From Salinarimonas ramus (GTDB lineage: Bacteria > Pseudomonadota > Alphaproteobacteria > Rhizobiales > Beijerinckiaceae), in contig NZ_BMMF01000002.1 of assembly GCF_014645695.1 (NCBI RefSeq), positions 376,292-440,291 of the forward strand: a stretch of 64,000 bases of DNA, given 5' to 3'. Both the position numbers and the translations under genes were made by a program. Below are positions 44,773 to 54,600 of this stretch, piece after piece. The notes beneath the pieces are model-generated. The model was not told the DNA's origin, searched no databases, and worked only from the letters and a program-made list of their open reading frames with translations. Position 1 is the first letter of the stretch; every line of letters begins with the position of its first letter.

Positions 44773-45780
44773 ATGCGGGAAAGCGCGCAGGTGAGCGCCG
44801 CCGACGGGACCGGCGGCGTCGCCACGCGGGGGCGCCTCGCCAGGCTCCTCGCCGACGCGCGGGTGCGCGTGTGGCTGCGCGTCGCGGTGCTCGTCCTGCT
44901 GATGGCGCTGCTCTTCCGCCTCGTAGACGGGCGCGAGACGCTCTCCGCGCTCTCGCGCGCGCAGGCGGGGCCGCTCCTTGTCGGCCTCCTCCTCGTCCAG
45001 GCGCAGATCGCCTTCTCGGGCGTGCGCTGGCGTCTCACCGCCAAGCGGCTCGGGGTGCCGATCACGTTGCGCACCGCCGTGCGCGAGTACTACATCGCGA
45101 CCTTCCTGAACCAGGTGCTGCCAGGCGGCGTCGCCGGCGATGCCGTGCGCGCGATCCGCAACCGCGATCACGACGCCGACGGCGCGCCGCGCTGGCGCCC
45201 CGTGGTGCGCTCCGTGGTGCTCGAGCGTGCCGCCGGGCAGGTCGTGTTCTTCGCGGTGGCGGCGATCGGGCTCGCGCTGACGCCCGTGGCTCTGGCCCGC
45301 GCGGCGCCGGACGGCCTCGGCACCATCATCGCGATCCCCGTCGCGGTGGTCGCGCTCGCCGCGCTCGCGGTCGCGGCGGCGAGCCGCATCGGGCCGAAGG
45401 GCCTTCGCGCGGCGCTGGCGGATCTCGGGCCGGACGTCGCGCGGGTGTTCTGGAAGCGCGGCATCTGGGCGCCGCAGCTCTTCCTGTCGACCACGATCGT
45501 GGCGAGCTACATCGCGGTCTTCGCCCTCGCGGGCATGGCGCTCGGCGTCGTCCTGCCGGCCATCGCCTGGATCGCGCTCGCGCCGCTCGTGCTCGCGGCG
45601 ATGCTCATCCCCGTTTCGATCGGTGGCTGGGGCGTTCGCGAGGGCGCGGCGGCGGCTCTGCTCCCGCTGGCGGGCGTCGACGCGTCCCACGCCCTCGCGA
45701 TCGCGATCCTGTACGGGCTGACGAGCCTGGTGGGGAGCCTGCCGGGCCTCGCCCTCCTGGGCCTTCGTCGGCGCCGCTGA
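44773..45780 (+). CDS. Lysylphosphatidylglycerol synthase/UPF0104-family membrane protein (flippase-like)
   Basis: The 335-residue protein has about eight membrane segments and the family motifs FSGVRWRLTAKRLGVPI, REYYIATFLNQVLPGGVAGDAVRA (the LPGG-x-GGDAVR type block) and PVSIGGWGVREGAAAALL. This is the integral membrane half of the MprF superfamily without the aminoacyl transferase domain, often annotated as flippase-like and placed near lipid genes. The ATG at 44773 or GTG at 44791 could start it. Its last 176 bases overlap the opposing CDP-alcohol phosphatidyltransferase gene. Confidence 0.82.
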   Translation: MRESAQVSAADGTGGVATRGRLARLLADARVRVWLRVAVLVLLMALLFRLVDGRETLSALSRAQAGPLLVGLLLVQAQIAFSGVRWRLTAKRLGVPITLRTAVREYYIATFLNQVLPGGVAGDAVRAIRNRDHDADGAPRWRPVVRSVVLERAAGQVVFFAVAAIGLALTPVALARAAPDGLGTIIAIPVAVVALAALAVAAASRIGPKGLRAALADLGPDVARVFWKRGIWAPQLFLSTTIVASYIAVFALAGMALGVVLPAIAWIALAPLVLAAMLIPVSIGGWGVREGAAAALLPLAGVDASHALAIAILYGLTSLVGSLPGLALLGLRRRR

Positions 45781-46558
45781 GGCGGTTGGCCCGCCACAGG
45801 TCGCGCACGTCCACGCCGAAGGACCACACGAGCGCGAGAAGCGCCACGCCCGCGATCACCTGGCTCCAGGGTGGGACGATCACCGGCAGCATCAGCGCGA
45901 TCAGGCTCGCGCCCTGCAGGACGCACACGGCCTTGCGGCGAAGCGAGGGGCCGAGCGGGCGCTCGAGCCAGGGCAGCAGGCGCCGCGCCGCGAGGAAGAC
46001 GTAGTAGGTCGCGCCGATGAGGAGCACCCACGCCCCCGCCTTGTCGAGCCGCCAGGCGGCGACCGCGAGGAGCGTCAGCAGGAGCCCGTCGACCTCCACG
46101 TCGAAACGTGCCCCGAAGCGCGATTCGAGCTTCAAGCGGCGCGCGAAGAAGCCGTCGAACCCGTCGAGCGCCAGCGACGCCAGAGCGAGGCCGAGCACCA
46201 CGAGGCCGATCGGCGCGCCGGGCGCCGCGACGCGATCGACGTCGATGAGCATGCCGGCAAGCGCGCAATTGATCGCCGCGCGCACCAGCGTGACGCCGTT
46301 GGCGGCGCCGAAGCGACCGTGCGGGTGATAGGGACGTATGCGCCAGGCGACGACGATCGCGACGACGGCATAGAGGCCGAGCGCCGTGCCGATGGCGAGC
46401 GCCGTCGGCTCGGCGAGGCTCGCCGCCGCGACGCCGAGCGCCAGCAGCACGGCGAGCCCGCCCGCGAGCGCGGCGAGCGTCCGCGGCAGCGGGTCTCCGC
46501 CGCCCTCCCCGCGGATGCGGACCGGTTCCCCTGCGAAACGCCCCGACAGGACGCCCAT
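45605..46558 (-). CDS. CDP-alcohol phosphatidyltransferase-family protein
   Basis: The 317-residue integral membrane protein has the family signature D-G-x-x-D-G-x-x-A-R-x8-G-x3-D-x3-D in LDGFDGFFARRLKLESRF, then GARFDVEVDG, and six to seven membrane segments. It should transfer a phosphatidyl group to an alcohol acceptor such as inositol, glycerol phosphate or choline. The last 60 residues are a low-complexity Arg/Pro/Gly tail encoded within the opposite-strand flippase-like gene, so the natural stop may have been lost by frameshift or the overlap is real. Confidence 0.85.
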   Translation of the reverse strand: MGVLSGRFAGEPVRIRGEGGGDPLPRTLAALAGGLAVLLALGVAAASLAEPTALAIGTALGLYAVVAIVVAWRIRPYHPHGRFGAANGVTLVRAAINCALAGMLIDVDRVAAPGAPIGLVVLGLALASLALDGFDGFFARRLKLESRFGARFDVEVDGLLLTLLAVAAWRLDKAGAWVLLIGATYYVFLAARRLLPWLERPLGPSLRRKAVCVLQGASLIALMLPVIVPPWSQVIAGVALLALVWSFGVDVRDLWRANRLSGADEGPGGRGPAGSPPGSSARTGSRSRGRGTRRRPPAGAEPPPRPRERPSHRSKRG

Positions 46559-46575
46559 TCTCGTACACTCCGTGC

Positions 46576-46600
46576 TCGACGTCGATCAGTAGACGTCTAC
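46576..46600. repeat. Two adjacent perfect palindromes with ACGT cores
   Basis: TCGACGTCGA (46576-46585) and GTAGACGTCTAC (46589-46600) are both perfect palindromes, 14 bases centre to centre. They lie just upstream of the phosphatidyltransferase gene, and less than 160 bases before the hypothetical gene on the other strand. They may form a tandem binding site for a dimeric regulator. Confidence 0.4.
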
Positions 46601-46754
46601 GCACCGAGAAGCACGACGGTTTCGCGGCTTATCTGCGGCAGCTGAGCGCGTCACGTGCGATCCACGCGCGACGCATTCTAACGTCGAACTTGATCACTGG
46701 ATGAGGATGGATCATAATCTTACGTTAAGTACTTTTCTCGAGTGGAGAACATCC

Positions 46755-47228
46755 GTGTCCGTCGACCAACATATCGGGCGTCTCGCCGGTCCGCCTTCAT
46801 CGACCGACACGCCCTACGTCGCGGCGCCGCCGACCGTACCGTCGCCAGAGGTGTCGCGCATCCTCGCGGAAATCGCGAGCCTCATGCCGCTCCTGGCGCA
46901 GAGCGCACCTGCGGAGGGCGGCGCGCCGGTGCAGGATCCGGTCCTGCGATCGCGTTTGCAGGTCACCACGGGTGAGCTCCAGGCGCTCCGCGAGGACGAG
47001 CCGCTCGACGCCGCCGACAACGAACGCGTACGGCAGCTGGAGCAGCTCATCGCCTCGCTGCAGGCCGCGATGAGCGCGCAGATGACGGAAAGCGCGACGA
47101 ATGCGACGGGCAGCGTGATCTCGTCCGGCCAAGGCGGCGAGGCCGAGTGGGCCGCCGCGCAGCTGGAATGGCTCAACGCCATGCTCGCCGCGGCGCAGCC
47201 GCCGAGCGTCGCGCCGACGCGAGGCTGA
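46755..47228 (+). CDS. Hypothetical helical protein
   Basis: I do not recognise a family. From GTG at 46755, which has GGAGA six bases upstream, the product has 157 residues. It has a flexible N-terminal part with Pro/Ser/Thr, then VSRILAEIASLMPLLAQS and a coiled-coil-like helix (RVRQLEQLIASLQAAMSAQM), and ends in AEWAAAQLEWLNAMLAAAQ. ATGs at 46701 and 46707 would add an AT-rich stretch unlike the rest. No export signal is seen. It is convergent with pncB. Confidence 0.5.
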   Translation: MSVDQHIGRLAGPPSSTDTPYVAAPPTVPSPEVSRILAEIASLMPLLAQSAPAEGGAPVQDPVLRSRLQVTTGELQALREDEPLDAADNERVRQLEQLIASLQAAMSAQMTESATNATGSVISSGQGGEAEWAAAQLEWLNAMLAAAQPPSVAPTRG

Positions 47229-47245
47229 GCGCGCGCGTCCGTCGC

Positions 47246-48541
47246 TCAGACGAGCACGGGCTGCGCCACCTGCCGCTCCACGTCGAACACCCGGCGATAG
47301 CGCTCGACCTCGTCCGCCGGGCCGATGGCCTTCGTCGGGTTGTCGGAGAGCTTCACCGCGGGGCGCCCGTCGACGGAGACGACCTTGCAGACGATGGAGA
47401 TCGGGTCGAGCCCGTCGTCGGCGACGAGGCCGCGGAAATCGTTCGTCAGCAGCGTCCCCCAGCCGAAGCCCAGCCGCATGCGGCCGTTGAAGCGCCGGTG
47501 GATGCGGATGATCGGCTCGACATCGAGCCCGTCGGAGAAGATGGCGAGCTTCTCGCGCGGGTTCTGGCCGCGGGTCTCCCACCAGCGAATCGCCTCCTCG
47601 CCGCCCTCGATCGGCTCCTTCGAGTCGATGCGGATGCCCGTCCAGGAGGCGACCCAGCTCGGCGCCTTGGCGAGGAACTGCGTCGTGCCGTAGGTGTCGG
47701 GCAGGATGATGCGCAGGTTGCCGCCGTAATCCTGCATCCAGTCGGCGAGCACCTCGTAGGGCGCGCGCGCCATCGCCGCCTCGTCGTGGCGCGCGAGCGC
47801 GGTGTAGACCATCGGCAGCTCGTGGGCGTTCGTGCCCACGGCCTCCACCTCGCGCCGCAGCGCGATGAGGCAGTTCGACGTGCCGGAGAAGGAGGGGCCG
47901 AGCCCCTCCATCATCGCCTGCACGCACCAGTCCTGCCAGAGGTAGCCGTGGCGCCGGCGCGTCCCGAAATCGGCGATGGAGAGATTCGGCAGCTGCTTGA
48001 GCGCCTGGATCTTCTCCCAGACCCGCGCCATCGCCCGCGCATAGAGCACCTGGAGCTCGAACTTGCCCATGGAGCGCGTCACCCCGCGCGAGCGCAGCTC
48101 GTTGAGGATGGCGAGGGCGGGGATCTCCCACATGGTGGTCTCGATCCACGGCCCCTCGAAGGTCAGCACGTATTGCCCGTCGTGCTTCTCGAGGTGGTAG
48201 TCCGGGAAGCGGAAGCTCTCGAGCCAGGCGATGAAGTCCGGCGAGAACATCTGGCGCATGCCGTAGAACGTGTTGCCGCGCAGCCAGGTGGATTCGCCGC
48301 GCGTGAGCGAGAGCGAGCGCACGTGATCGAGCTGCTCGCGCAGCTCGCCCTCGTCGACGAGGTCGGCGATGCGCACCGAGGTCGTGCGGTTCTGGATGCC
48401 GAAAGTCACGCGCACGTCCCGATGCCGACGGAAGATCGTCTGCGCCATCAGGAGCTTGTAGAAGTCGGTGTCCAGCACGGACCGGACGATCGGGTCGATC
48501 TTCCAGTTGTGATTGTAGACGCGGGTGGCGATGTCGACCAT
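47246..48541 (-). CDS. pncB: Nicotinate phosphoribosyltransferase
   Basis: The 431-residue enzyme matches PncB throughout: [83 protein letters not shown] with the phosphorylated His, [31 protein letters not shown] and [11 protein letters not shown]. It converts nicotinate, PRPP and ATP to nicotinate mononucleotide in NAD salvage. nadK lies elsewhere in this window but not next to it. It follows the mobA gene by about 100 bases. Confidence 0.96.
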   Translation of the reverse strand: MVDIATRVYNHNWKIDPIVRSVLDTDFYKLLMAQTIFRRHRDVRVTFGIQNRTTSVRIADLVDEGELREQLDHVRSLSLTRGESTWLRGNTFYGMRQMFSPDFIAWLESFRFPDYHLEKHDGQYVLTFEGPWIETTMWEIPALAILNELRSRGVTRSMGKFELQVLYARAMARVWEKIQALKQLPNLSIADFGTRRRHGYLWQDWCVQAMMEGLGPSFSGTSNCLIALRREVEAVGTNAHELPMVYTALARHDEAAMARAPYEVLADWMQDYGGNLRIILPDTYGTTQFLAKAPSWVASWTGIRIDSKEPIEGGEEAIRWWETRGQNPREKLAIFSDGLDVEPIIRIHRRFNGRMRLGFGWGTLLTNDFRGLVADDGLDPISIVCKVVSVDGRPAVKLSDNPTKAIGPADEVERYRRVFDVERQVAQPVLV

Positions 48542-48638
48542 GCGCGGAGAGGCTCCCGACGGGTGCGCGGAGACGGACCTTAGCCGAGGCGGGGCGTGGA
48601 CGAAAGGTCGCGCCCCAAGGGCATGCCCCGCCCCAGCG

Positions 48639-49271
48639 TCAGGCCTCGGCGTGCGCCGCCGCCAGGCGCTCGGCCTCGTCGATGTCCTCCGGCGCGTTGG
48701 CGTTGAAGAACGGATCGACGGGCACGCTCGGCCAGGCGGCGTGCGCGATGCCGTGGCGGGCGGTGAACCGGTCGATTTTGCGCAGGTCCTCGACGACGAG
48801 CGCGTGGCGCAACGCCTCGCGCAGGGAGACCGGCCACAGCGCGTTGACCGGATGCGTGCGCCCGTCGCTCTCCGCGCAGGCCAGCGACACCCCCGCCGCG
48901 GCGCGCGCGGCGTGGAGCCGCGAGACGAGGTCGCGCGGCGCGAAGGGCGTGTCGGCGGCGAGCGTCACCGCCCATTCCACGTCCGGCCGGTTCGCCGCCG
49001 CCCAGTCGAGCCCCGCGAGCACCCCCGCGAGCGGGCCGGCGAAGCCAGGCACGTCGTCGGCGACGACCGGGAGCCCCGTCTCGGCGAAGCGGGCGGGATC
49101 GCCGTTGGCGTTCAGCACGAGCCCCACGCATTGCGGCGCGAGGCGCTCGATTACGCGCGCGAGGATGGAGCGGCCGCCCACGGTGCGCAGCGGCTTGTCG
49201 CCCCCGCCCATGCGCCGCGCGAGCCCGCCTGCGAGGATGATGCCCAGCGTCGCCGGATATGCCTCACTCAT
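48639..49271 (-). CDS. mobA: Molybdenum cofactor guanylyltransferase
   Basis: The 210-residue enzyme starts [32 protein letters not shown] in order, with the nucleotide-binding GG-x-R-RMGGG-DK motif, followed by [20 protein letters not shown] and the metal-binding [13 protein letters not shown]. It attaches GMP to molybdopterin to make the MGD cofactor for enzymes such as formate dehydrogenase. It overlaps the fdhD stop by eight bases, so both are made from one transcript; the pairing supports a formate dehydrogenase elsewhere in the genome. Confidence 0.93.
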   Translation of the reverse strand: MSEAYPATLGIILAGGLARRMGGGDKPLRTVGGRSILARVIERLAPQCVGLVLNANGDPARFAETGLPVVADDVPGFAGPLAGVLAGLDWAAANRPDVEWAVTLAADTPFAPRDLVSRLHAARAAAGVSLACAESDGRTHPVNALWPVSLREALRHALVVEDLRKIDRFTARHGIAHAAWPSVPVDPFFNANAPEDIDEAERLAAAHAEA

Positions 49272-50172
49272 CGCCGCCACCCTCGTCCTTCGCACCCTTG
49301 CGCCGATGCCGCGCGCTCTCCTCCTCCACGTAGGAGAGCTCCTGATCGTAGACGATGCGCTCCTCGCCCGAGAGCGCGATGAAGCGCTTGCCGCGCGCCC
49401 GCCCGATGAGCGTGAGCCCGGTCCGCCGCGCGAGATCGACGCCCGACGCCGTGAAGCCGGAGCGCGAGACGAGGACCGGGATGCCCATCCGCACGGTCTT
49501 GATCACCATCTCCGAGGTGAGCCGGCCCGTCGTGTAGAAGATCTTGTCGGCCCCGCTCTCGCCGGCGCGGAACATCCAGCCGGCGATCTTGTCGACGGCA
49601 TTGTGACGCCCGACGTCCTCCATGTAGACGAGCGGACGGTCCTCCCGCGCCAGCACGCAGCCGTGGATCGCGCCCGCTTCCAGGTAGAGCGAGGGCGTCG
49701 TGTTGATCGCGTGCGTGAGGCGGTAGAGCCAGGAGGTGCGAAACGCCACCTGAGGCAGCGCGATCTCGTCGATCGCCTCCATCAGGTCGCCGAACGTCGT
49801 GCCCTGGGCGCAGCCGGAGGTTTGCGTGCGGCGCTTGAGCTTGTCCTCGAAATTCGTCTCGTGGGCGGTACGAACGACGACGACCTCGAGATCCTCGTCG
49901 TACTCCACCTCGGTCACCTCGTCGCGCGGGCCGAGCATGTTCTGGTTCAGGAGGTAGCCGAGCGCGAGGTATTCCGGATGGTCGCCGATCGTCATCATGG
50001 TGACGATCTCCTGCGCATTCAGGTACAGCGTCAGCGCCCGCTCCATGGGGACCGACGTCTCGATCGGCGCGCCGCGCTCGTCGACGCCCGTCACGCGGCG
50101 GGTGAGCCGCGGATCGCCGGGATCGGGCGCGATGACGAAGGGATTTTCTGACATGCTGATTGGCGTGCTCAT
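49264..50172 (-). CDS. fdhD: Formate dehydrogenase accessory sulfurtransferase FdhD
   Basis: The 302-residue protein has [33 protein letters not shown], the Cys loop [45 protein letters not shown] in two runs, [27 protein letters not shown]. FdhD carries sulfur from IscS to the molybdenum cofactor of formate dehydrogenase. In E. coli the loop has Cys121 and Cys124; here only the first is present (C121, then A-Q-G124). ATG at 50172 was chosen; a second ATG at 50154 is possible. mobA follows in overlap. Confidence 0.94.
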   Translation of the reverse strand: MSTPISMSENPFVIAPDPGDPRLTRRVTGVDERGAPIETSVPMERALTLYLNAQEIVTMMTIGDHPEYLALGYLLNQNMLGPRDEVTEVEYDEDLEVVVVRTAHETNFEDKLKRRTQTSGCAQGTTFGDLMEAIDEIALPQVAFRTSWLYRLTHAINTTPSLYLEAGAIHGCVLAREDRPLVYMEDVGRHNAVDKIAGWMFRAGESGADKIFYTTGRLTSEMVIKTVRMGIPVLVSRSGFTASGVDLARRTGLTLIGRARGKRFIALSGEERIVYDQELSYVEEESARHRRKGAKDEGGGDE

Positions 50173-50301
50173 GGCCACACGTTAGCGAAGCCGCCGGCGC
50201 CTGTCGCGGGGGCGGATCGCACAGGCGCGTGCACATACCCGCCCGTTGCGGCGGGTGCGATATTGCAGTAGGCGACGGACGTGCTATCTTGAGGACGGAG
50301 T

Positions 50302-50329
50302 GAGGAGGGAGGGTCTCCCCTCCCTCCTC
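50302..50329 (+). terminator. Perfect 12-bp hairpin with short T run
   Basis: GAGGAGGGAGGG (50302-50313) pairs perfectly with CCCTCCCTCCTC (50318-50329) around TCTC. It is followed by GTTTCGT, a weak U tract. With the promoter-like sequence 12 bases upstream this could end a very short transcript or act as a 5' barrier for one that continues. Confidence 0.5.
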
Positions 50330-50353
50330 GTTTCGTCACTTGCCTATGGCCAA

Positions 50354-50384
50354 GCGGAAGGCGAGCGTCCATCTCGCCTTCCGC
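50354..50384 (+). repeat. Second perfect 12-bp hairpin
   Basis: GCGGAAGGCGAG (50354-50365) and CTCGCCTTCCGC (50373-50384) pair perfectly around CGTCCAT. It lies 24 bases after the first hairpin. No T run follows. The pair may stabilise an RNA or be remnants of repeat elements. Confidence 0.5.
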
Positions 50385-50674
50385 ACCACCTGCAAGGTGA
50401 CGGACAGGCTTATTCGCGGCAGCAGCCACGACATCGCGATATCCTCCGTACGGTCGGGCGAGGCTCGCGCCCCCGAGGCGCTCGGAGCCTATCTCCGAGC
50501 ACGGGGCGATGGACCGCCCTGGGCTTCCGCCGACCGCATCCCGGCGTTCCAAAGGTTGAACTTCAGTCGTCCGGTATACTCTTGCTCGCCGATCGGAGCG
50601 GGCATGACAAGCCTGCCTGCCACCCGCAATCCTCCGGATGCGGGCGCGCCTTGAACCTGCGTCGGAGCCATTAT

Positions 50675-50690
50675 ATTAGAGATCTCTAAT
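50675..50690. promoter_or_regulatory. Perfect 16-bp palindrome, probable operator of the RND efflux operon
   Basis: ATTAGAGATCTCTAAT is self-complementary over all 16 bases and sits in a small AT-rich island 25 bases before the adaptor gene. Its form suits a dimeric MarR-, TetR- or ArsR-type repressor. The regulator is not identified; the TetR gene 5 kb downstream is one candidate. Confidence 0.6.
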
Positions 50691-50714
50691 TCAAATGAGA
50701 TCCGAGGCTCCGCC

Positions 50715-51692
50715 ATGTTCCGTGTTCCAAGCCGCCTCCCCCGCGCTGCCGTCGTCGCAGGCGCGCTCGTCGCCCTCGTCTCCGCCGTGCCCGCCCTCGC
50801 CGCGCCGCTCGCACCCACGACGATCGTCGAGACGAAGGCCGTCTACGGCACGGTGGAGGCGCGCGAACGAGCGCCGGCGCGGGCGCGCATCGGCGGCACG
50901 CTCGTCTCGCGGGACGTCGAGGAGGGCGATCTCGTGGAGCGCGGCCAGGCGATCGGGCGCGTCGTCGACGAGAAGATCGCGCTCCAGCGCGACGCGCTCG
51001 AGGCGCGGCTGCGCTCGCTCGCGGCCGAGCGCGACAATGCCCGCACCGAGCTCGGTCGTGCCGAGGAGCTCGTCAGCCGCGGCGTCTCGACCCAGCAGCG
51101 CGTCGACCAATTGCGCACGCAGGTCCAGGTGCTCGACGGCCAGATCGCGGCGGCCGAGGCCGAGCGCGCCGTGCTCGATCAGCAGACGACCGAGGGCACG
51201 ATCCTCGCGCCGATCGCAGGCCGCGTCGTTTCCGCGCCCGCGACGCCGGGCTCGGTCGTCATGCCCGGCGAGACCGTCGTCACCATCGCCGGCGGCGGCC
51301 TCTTCCTGCGGCTCTCACTGCCCGAGCGTCATGCCGACCTGCTCGAGGAGGGCGCGTCGGTCGCCATCTCGACGAGCGAGGGCACGCACGAGGGCGTCAT
51401 CGCCAAGGTCTATCCGCTCATCGAGAACGGGCGCGTGCAGGCCGACGTCGAAATCGCGGACATCGGCGGCTTCTTCGTCGGCGGGCGCACGCTCGTCGAG
51501 GTCCCCGTCGCGACCCGCGAAGCGATCGCAATCCCCGTCGATGCCGTGGAGACCCGCGGCGGTCTCGATTTCGTCACCCTCGCCGGCCCCGACGGGCCCC
51601 GCGAGGTCGTCGTTCTCCTCGGCGCGCGCCTGCCCGATGGCGCCGTCGAGATCGTGTCCGGCCTGCGTGCCGGCGACGAGGTGATGCAATGA
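50715..51692 (+). CDS. RND efflux periplasmic adaptor (membrane fusion protein)
   Basis: The 325-residue protein has an N-terminal signal sequence (LPRAAVVAGALVALVSAVPALA), a lipoyl/biotinyl half-motif (ARIGGTLVSRDVEEGDLVERGQAIGRV), a coiled-coil hairpin (ALEARLRSLAAERDNARTEL, TQVQVLDGQIAAAEAERAVLD), the second lipoyl half (GTILAPIAGRVVSAPATPGSVV) and a beta-barrel domain. It links an inner-membrane RND pump to an outer-membrane channel. The pump gene overlaps its stop (ATGA). No outer-membrane factor gene is nearby, so a shared TolC-like channel is likely. Confidence 0.9.
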   Translation: MFRVPSRLPRAAVVAGALVALVSAVPALAAPLAPTTIVETKAVYGTVEARERAPARARIGGTLVSRDVEEGDLVERGQAIGRVVDEKIALQRDALEARLRSLAAERDNARTELGRAEELVSRGVSTQQRVDQLRTQVQVLDGQIAAAEAERAVLDQQTTEGTILAPIAGRVVSAPATPGSVVMPGETVVTIAGGGLFLRLSLPERHADLLEEGASVAISTSEGTHEGVIAKVYPLIENGRVQADVEIADIGGFFVGGRTLVEVPVATREAIAIPVDAVETRGGLDFVTLAGPDGPREVVVLLGARLPDGAVEIVSGLRAGDEVMQ

Positions 51693-54600
51693 GCACCGCA
51701 CCCCAGAAGCTCGGGATCGCCGGCGCGCTGACGCGTGCCTTCGCGACCTCGCCGCTCACCCCGCTCCTGCTCCTCGCCTCCCTGGCGCTCGGCCTCGTCG
51801 CGCTGGTGACGCTGCCGCGCGAGGAGGAGCCGCAGATCTCGGTTCCCATGGTGGACATCCACCTCCAGGCCGCGGGGCTGCGCGCGCAGGACGCCGTCGA
51901 GCTCGTCACCGAGCCGCTCGAGACCATCGTCAAGTCGATCGACGGCGTGGAGCACGTCTATTCGCAGACGCGCGACGACGGCGCCATGGTCACCGCCCGT
52001 TTCGAGGTCGGCACGCCCTCCGACGACGCGATCCTGCGCGTGCACGAGAAGGTGCGGGCCAATCTCGACCGCATTCCCGTGGGCATACCCGAGCCGCTGA
52101 TCGTCGGGCGGGGCATCGACGACGTGGCCATCGTCGTCCTCACCCTCGCTCCCGAGCCCGAGGCGGCGGACCGCTTCACGGCCGCCGATCTCACGCGGAT
52201 CGCGCGGGAGCTGCGCGTCGAGGTCTCGAAGATCGAGGATGTCGGCCTAACCTACCTCGTCGGCGAGAAGCCTGTGGAGATCCGCGTTTCGCCCGATCCC
52301 GCGCGGCTCGCGCAGATGGGCGTCACGCTCCAGCAGCTTTCGGGCAAGATCGAGGGCGCCAACCGCGCCTTCCCCGTGGGCCGGGTGCGCGTCGACGGCG
52401 GGCAGATCGCGCTCGCGGCCGGCGAGACCCTGTCGAGCCCCGCCGAGATCGGCAACCTCCTCGTCACCACCCGCGACGGCCGGCCGGTCTACGTCCGCGA
52501 CGTGGCGGACGTCGCCTTCGCCTTCGACACGAGCGAGACCTACGTCCTCGACTGGTCGCGCTCGGAGGAAGGCGGCCTCACGGCGGCGCCGGCGGTCTCG
52601 CTCGCCGTCGCCAAGCGCCCCGGCGCCAACGCGGTGGAGATCGCGCACGCCGTGATCGCCCGCGTGGAGGCGCTGGAAGGCTCGCTGGTTCCCGACGGGA
52701 TCGCGGTGCGCGTCACCCGGGATTACGGCGAGACGGCGAACGAGAAGGCCAACGAGCTCCTCTTCCACCTGGCGCTCGCGACGGTCTCGATCATCCTGCT
52801 CGTCGGCCTCGCCATCGGCGTGCGCGAGGCGCTCGTCGTCGCCATCGTCATCCCCGTGACGATCCTGCTCACGCTCTTCGCCGCGAACATGATGGGCTAC
52901 ACGCTCAACCGCGTGAGCCTGTTCGCGCTGATCTTCTCCATCGGCATCCTCGTCGACGACGCCATCGTCGTCATCGAGAACATCGCCCGCCATTGGGGCA
53001 TGCGCGACGGCCGCGGCAAGGTCGCGGCGGCGATCGACGCGGTGGCGGAGGTGGGCAATCCCACCATCGTCGCGACGCTCACCGTCGTCGCCGCGCTCCT
53101 GCCGATGCTCTTCGTCTCCGGGCTGATGGGCCCCTACATGAGCCCGATTCCCGCAGTGGCATCGGCTGCGATGATCTTCTCGTTCTTCGTCGCCGTCATG
53201 GTGACGCCGTGGCTGATGGTGAAGCTCGGCCGCGCGCACGGGAGCGAGCACGGGAGCGAGCATGCCGGCGAGAGCGGGCACGGCGCCCATCACGGCGGGC
53301 TCCTCGGGCGCGCCTATGCCGCCGTCGCGCGCCCGCTCCTCGCGAGCCGGGCCCGCGCCATCGCCTTCCTGGCTCTGGTGGGCGTCGCGACGCTCGTCTC
53401 GCTCGTGCCCTTCGCGACCCGCGACGTGACGGTCAAGCTCCTGCCCTTCGACGACAAGCCGGAGCTCTCCGTCGTCGTCGACCTGCCCGAAGGCGCGAGC
53501 GTCGAGGAGACGAACCGCGTCCTCGGCGACCTCGCCCGCGCCCTCGCCGGCATGGAGGAGATCGTCGGCCTCAGGAGCTTCGCCGGCACGGCCGCGCCCT
53601 TCGACTTCAACGGGCTCGTGCGCCACACCTACGTTCGCGCGGAGCCGCAGCTCGGCGAGATCCAGGTCGGCCTCGCGGCCAAGGACGAACGCGCCCGCGC
53701 GAGCCACGCCATCGCCCTCGACATGCGCGAGCGCCTGGCCGACGTGGCGGTGCCCGCGGGCACGGCGGTGAAGGTCGTCGAGCCTCCGCCCGGCCCGCCG
53801 GTCCTCGCGACGCTGCTCGCGGAGATCTACGGCCCGGACGCCGAGATCCGCCGCGCCGTGGCGGCGCGGGTGCGCGAGGCCTTCGAGGCGGTGCCGTTCG
53901 TCGTCGATGTCGACGATTCCTTCGGCACGCCCGCCGAGCGCCTGCGCCTCGCCCTCGTCGACGATGCGCTCGAGTTCCACGGCGTCGAGCAGCGCGACGT
54001 GTTCGACACGATCGGCGCGCTCTACGGCATGCGGACCATGGGCTACTCGCATCGCGGAGAAGGGCGCGCGCCGATCCCGATCACGCTCGCGCGTCCGCGG
54101 GCCGAGCGCGTCGTCGACGAGGCGGCGCTGACGACGCCGATCCCGACGAACCTGCTCCCGGGCGACCGGGGCGTGGTGGAGCTCGGCGACGTCGTCGAGG
54201 TGGTGACGGAGCGCGCCTCCTACCCGATCTTCCGGCGCAACGGACGTCCGGCGGAGATGGTGACGGCGGAGCTCGCAGGCGCCTTCGAGGCCCCGCTCTA
54301 CGGCATGCTCGCGGTCGAGGAGCGCCTCGCCGCCATGGATTGGGGGGACCTGCCGCGCCCGGAGATCCGCTATGCCGGCCAGCCCCTCGACGACGCGACG
54401 CCGGTCCTGCTCTGGGACGGGGAATGGGAGGTGACCTACGTCACGTTCCGCGACATGGGCGCGGCCTTCGCCGTGGCGCTGCTCGCGATCTACATCCTCG
54501 TCGTCGCACAGTTCGGCTCGTTCAAGGCGCCGCTCGTCGTTCTGACGCCGGTGCCGCTGACGCTGATCGGCATCGTCTTCGGGCATTGGCTGTTCGGGGC

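Larger units (their letters stand above)
50173..50714. other. Hairpin-rich intergenic region between fdhD and the efflux operon
   Basis: No protein is convincingly encoded in these 540 bases. It holds a possible promoter (TTGCAG and TATCTT, 16 bases apart, 50263-50290), two perfect 12-bp hairpins, and an AT-rich end with a perfect 16-bp palindrome before the efflux genes. The remainder is GC-rich and featureless. Confidence 0.6.

Noticed and set aside
50346-50654. Small protein gene between fdhD and the efflux operon
   Set aside because: The frame has no ribosome site, its start lies next to a perfect hairpin, and its sequence resembles no family.
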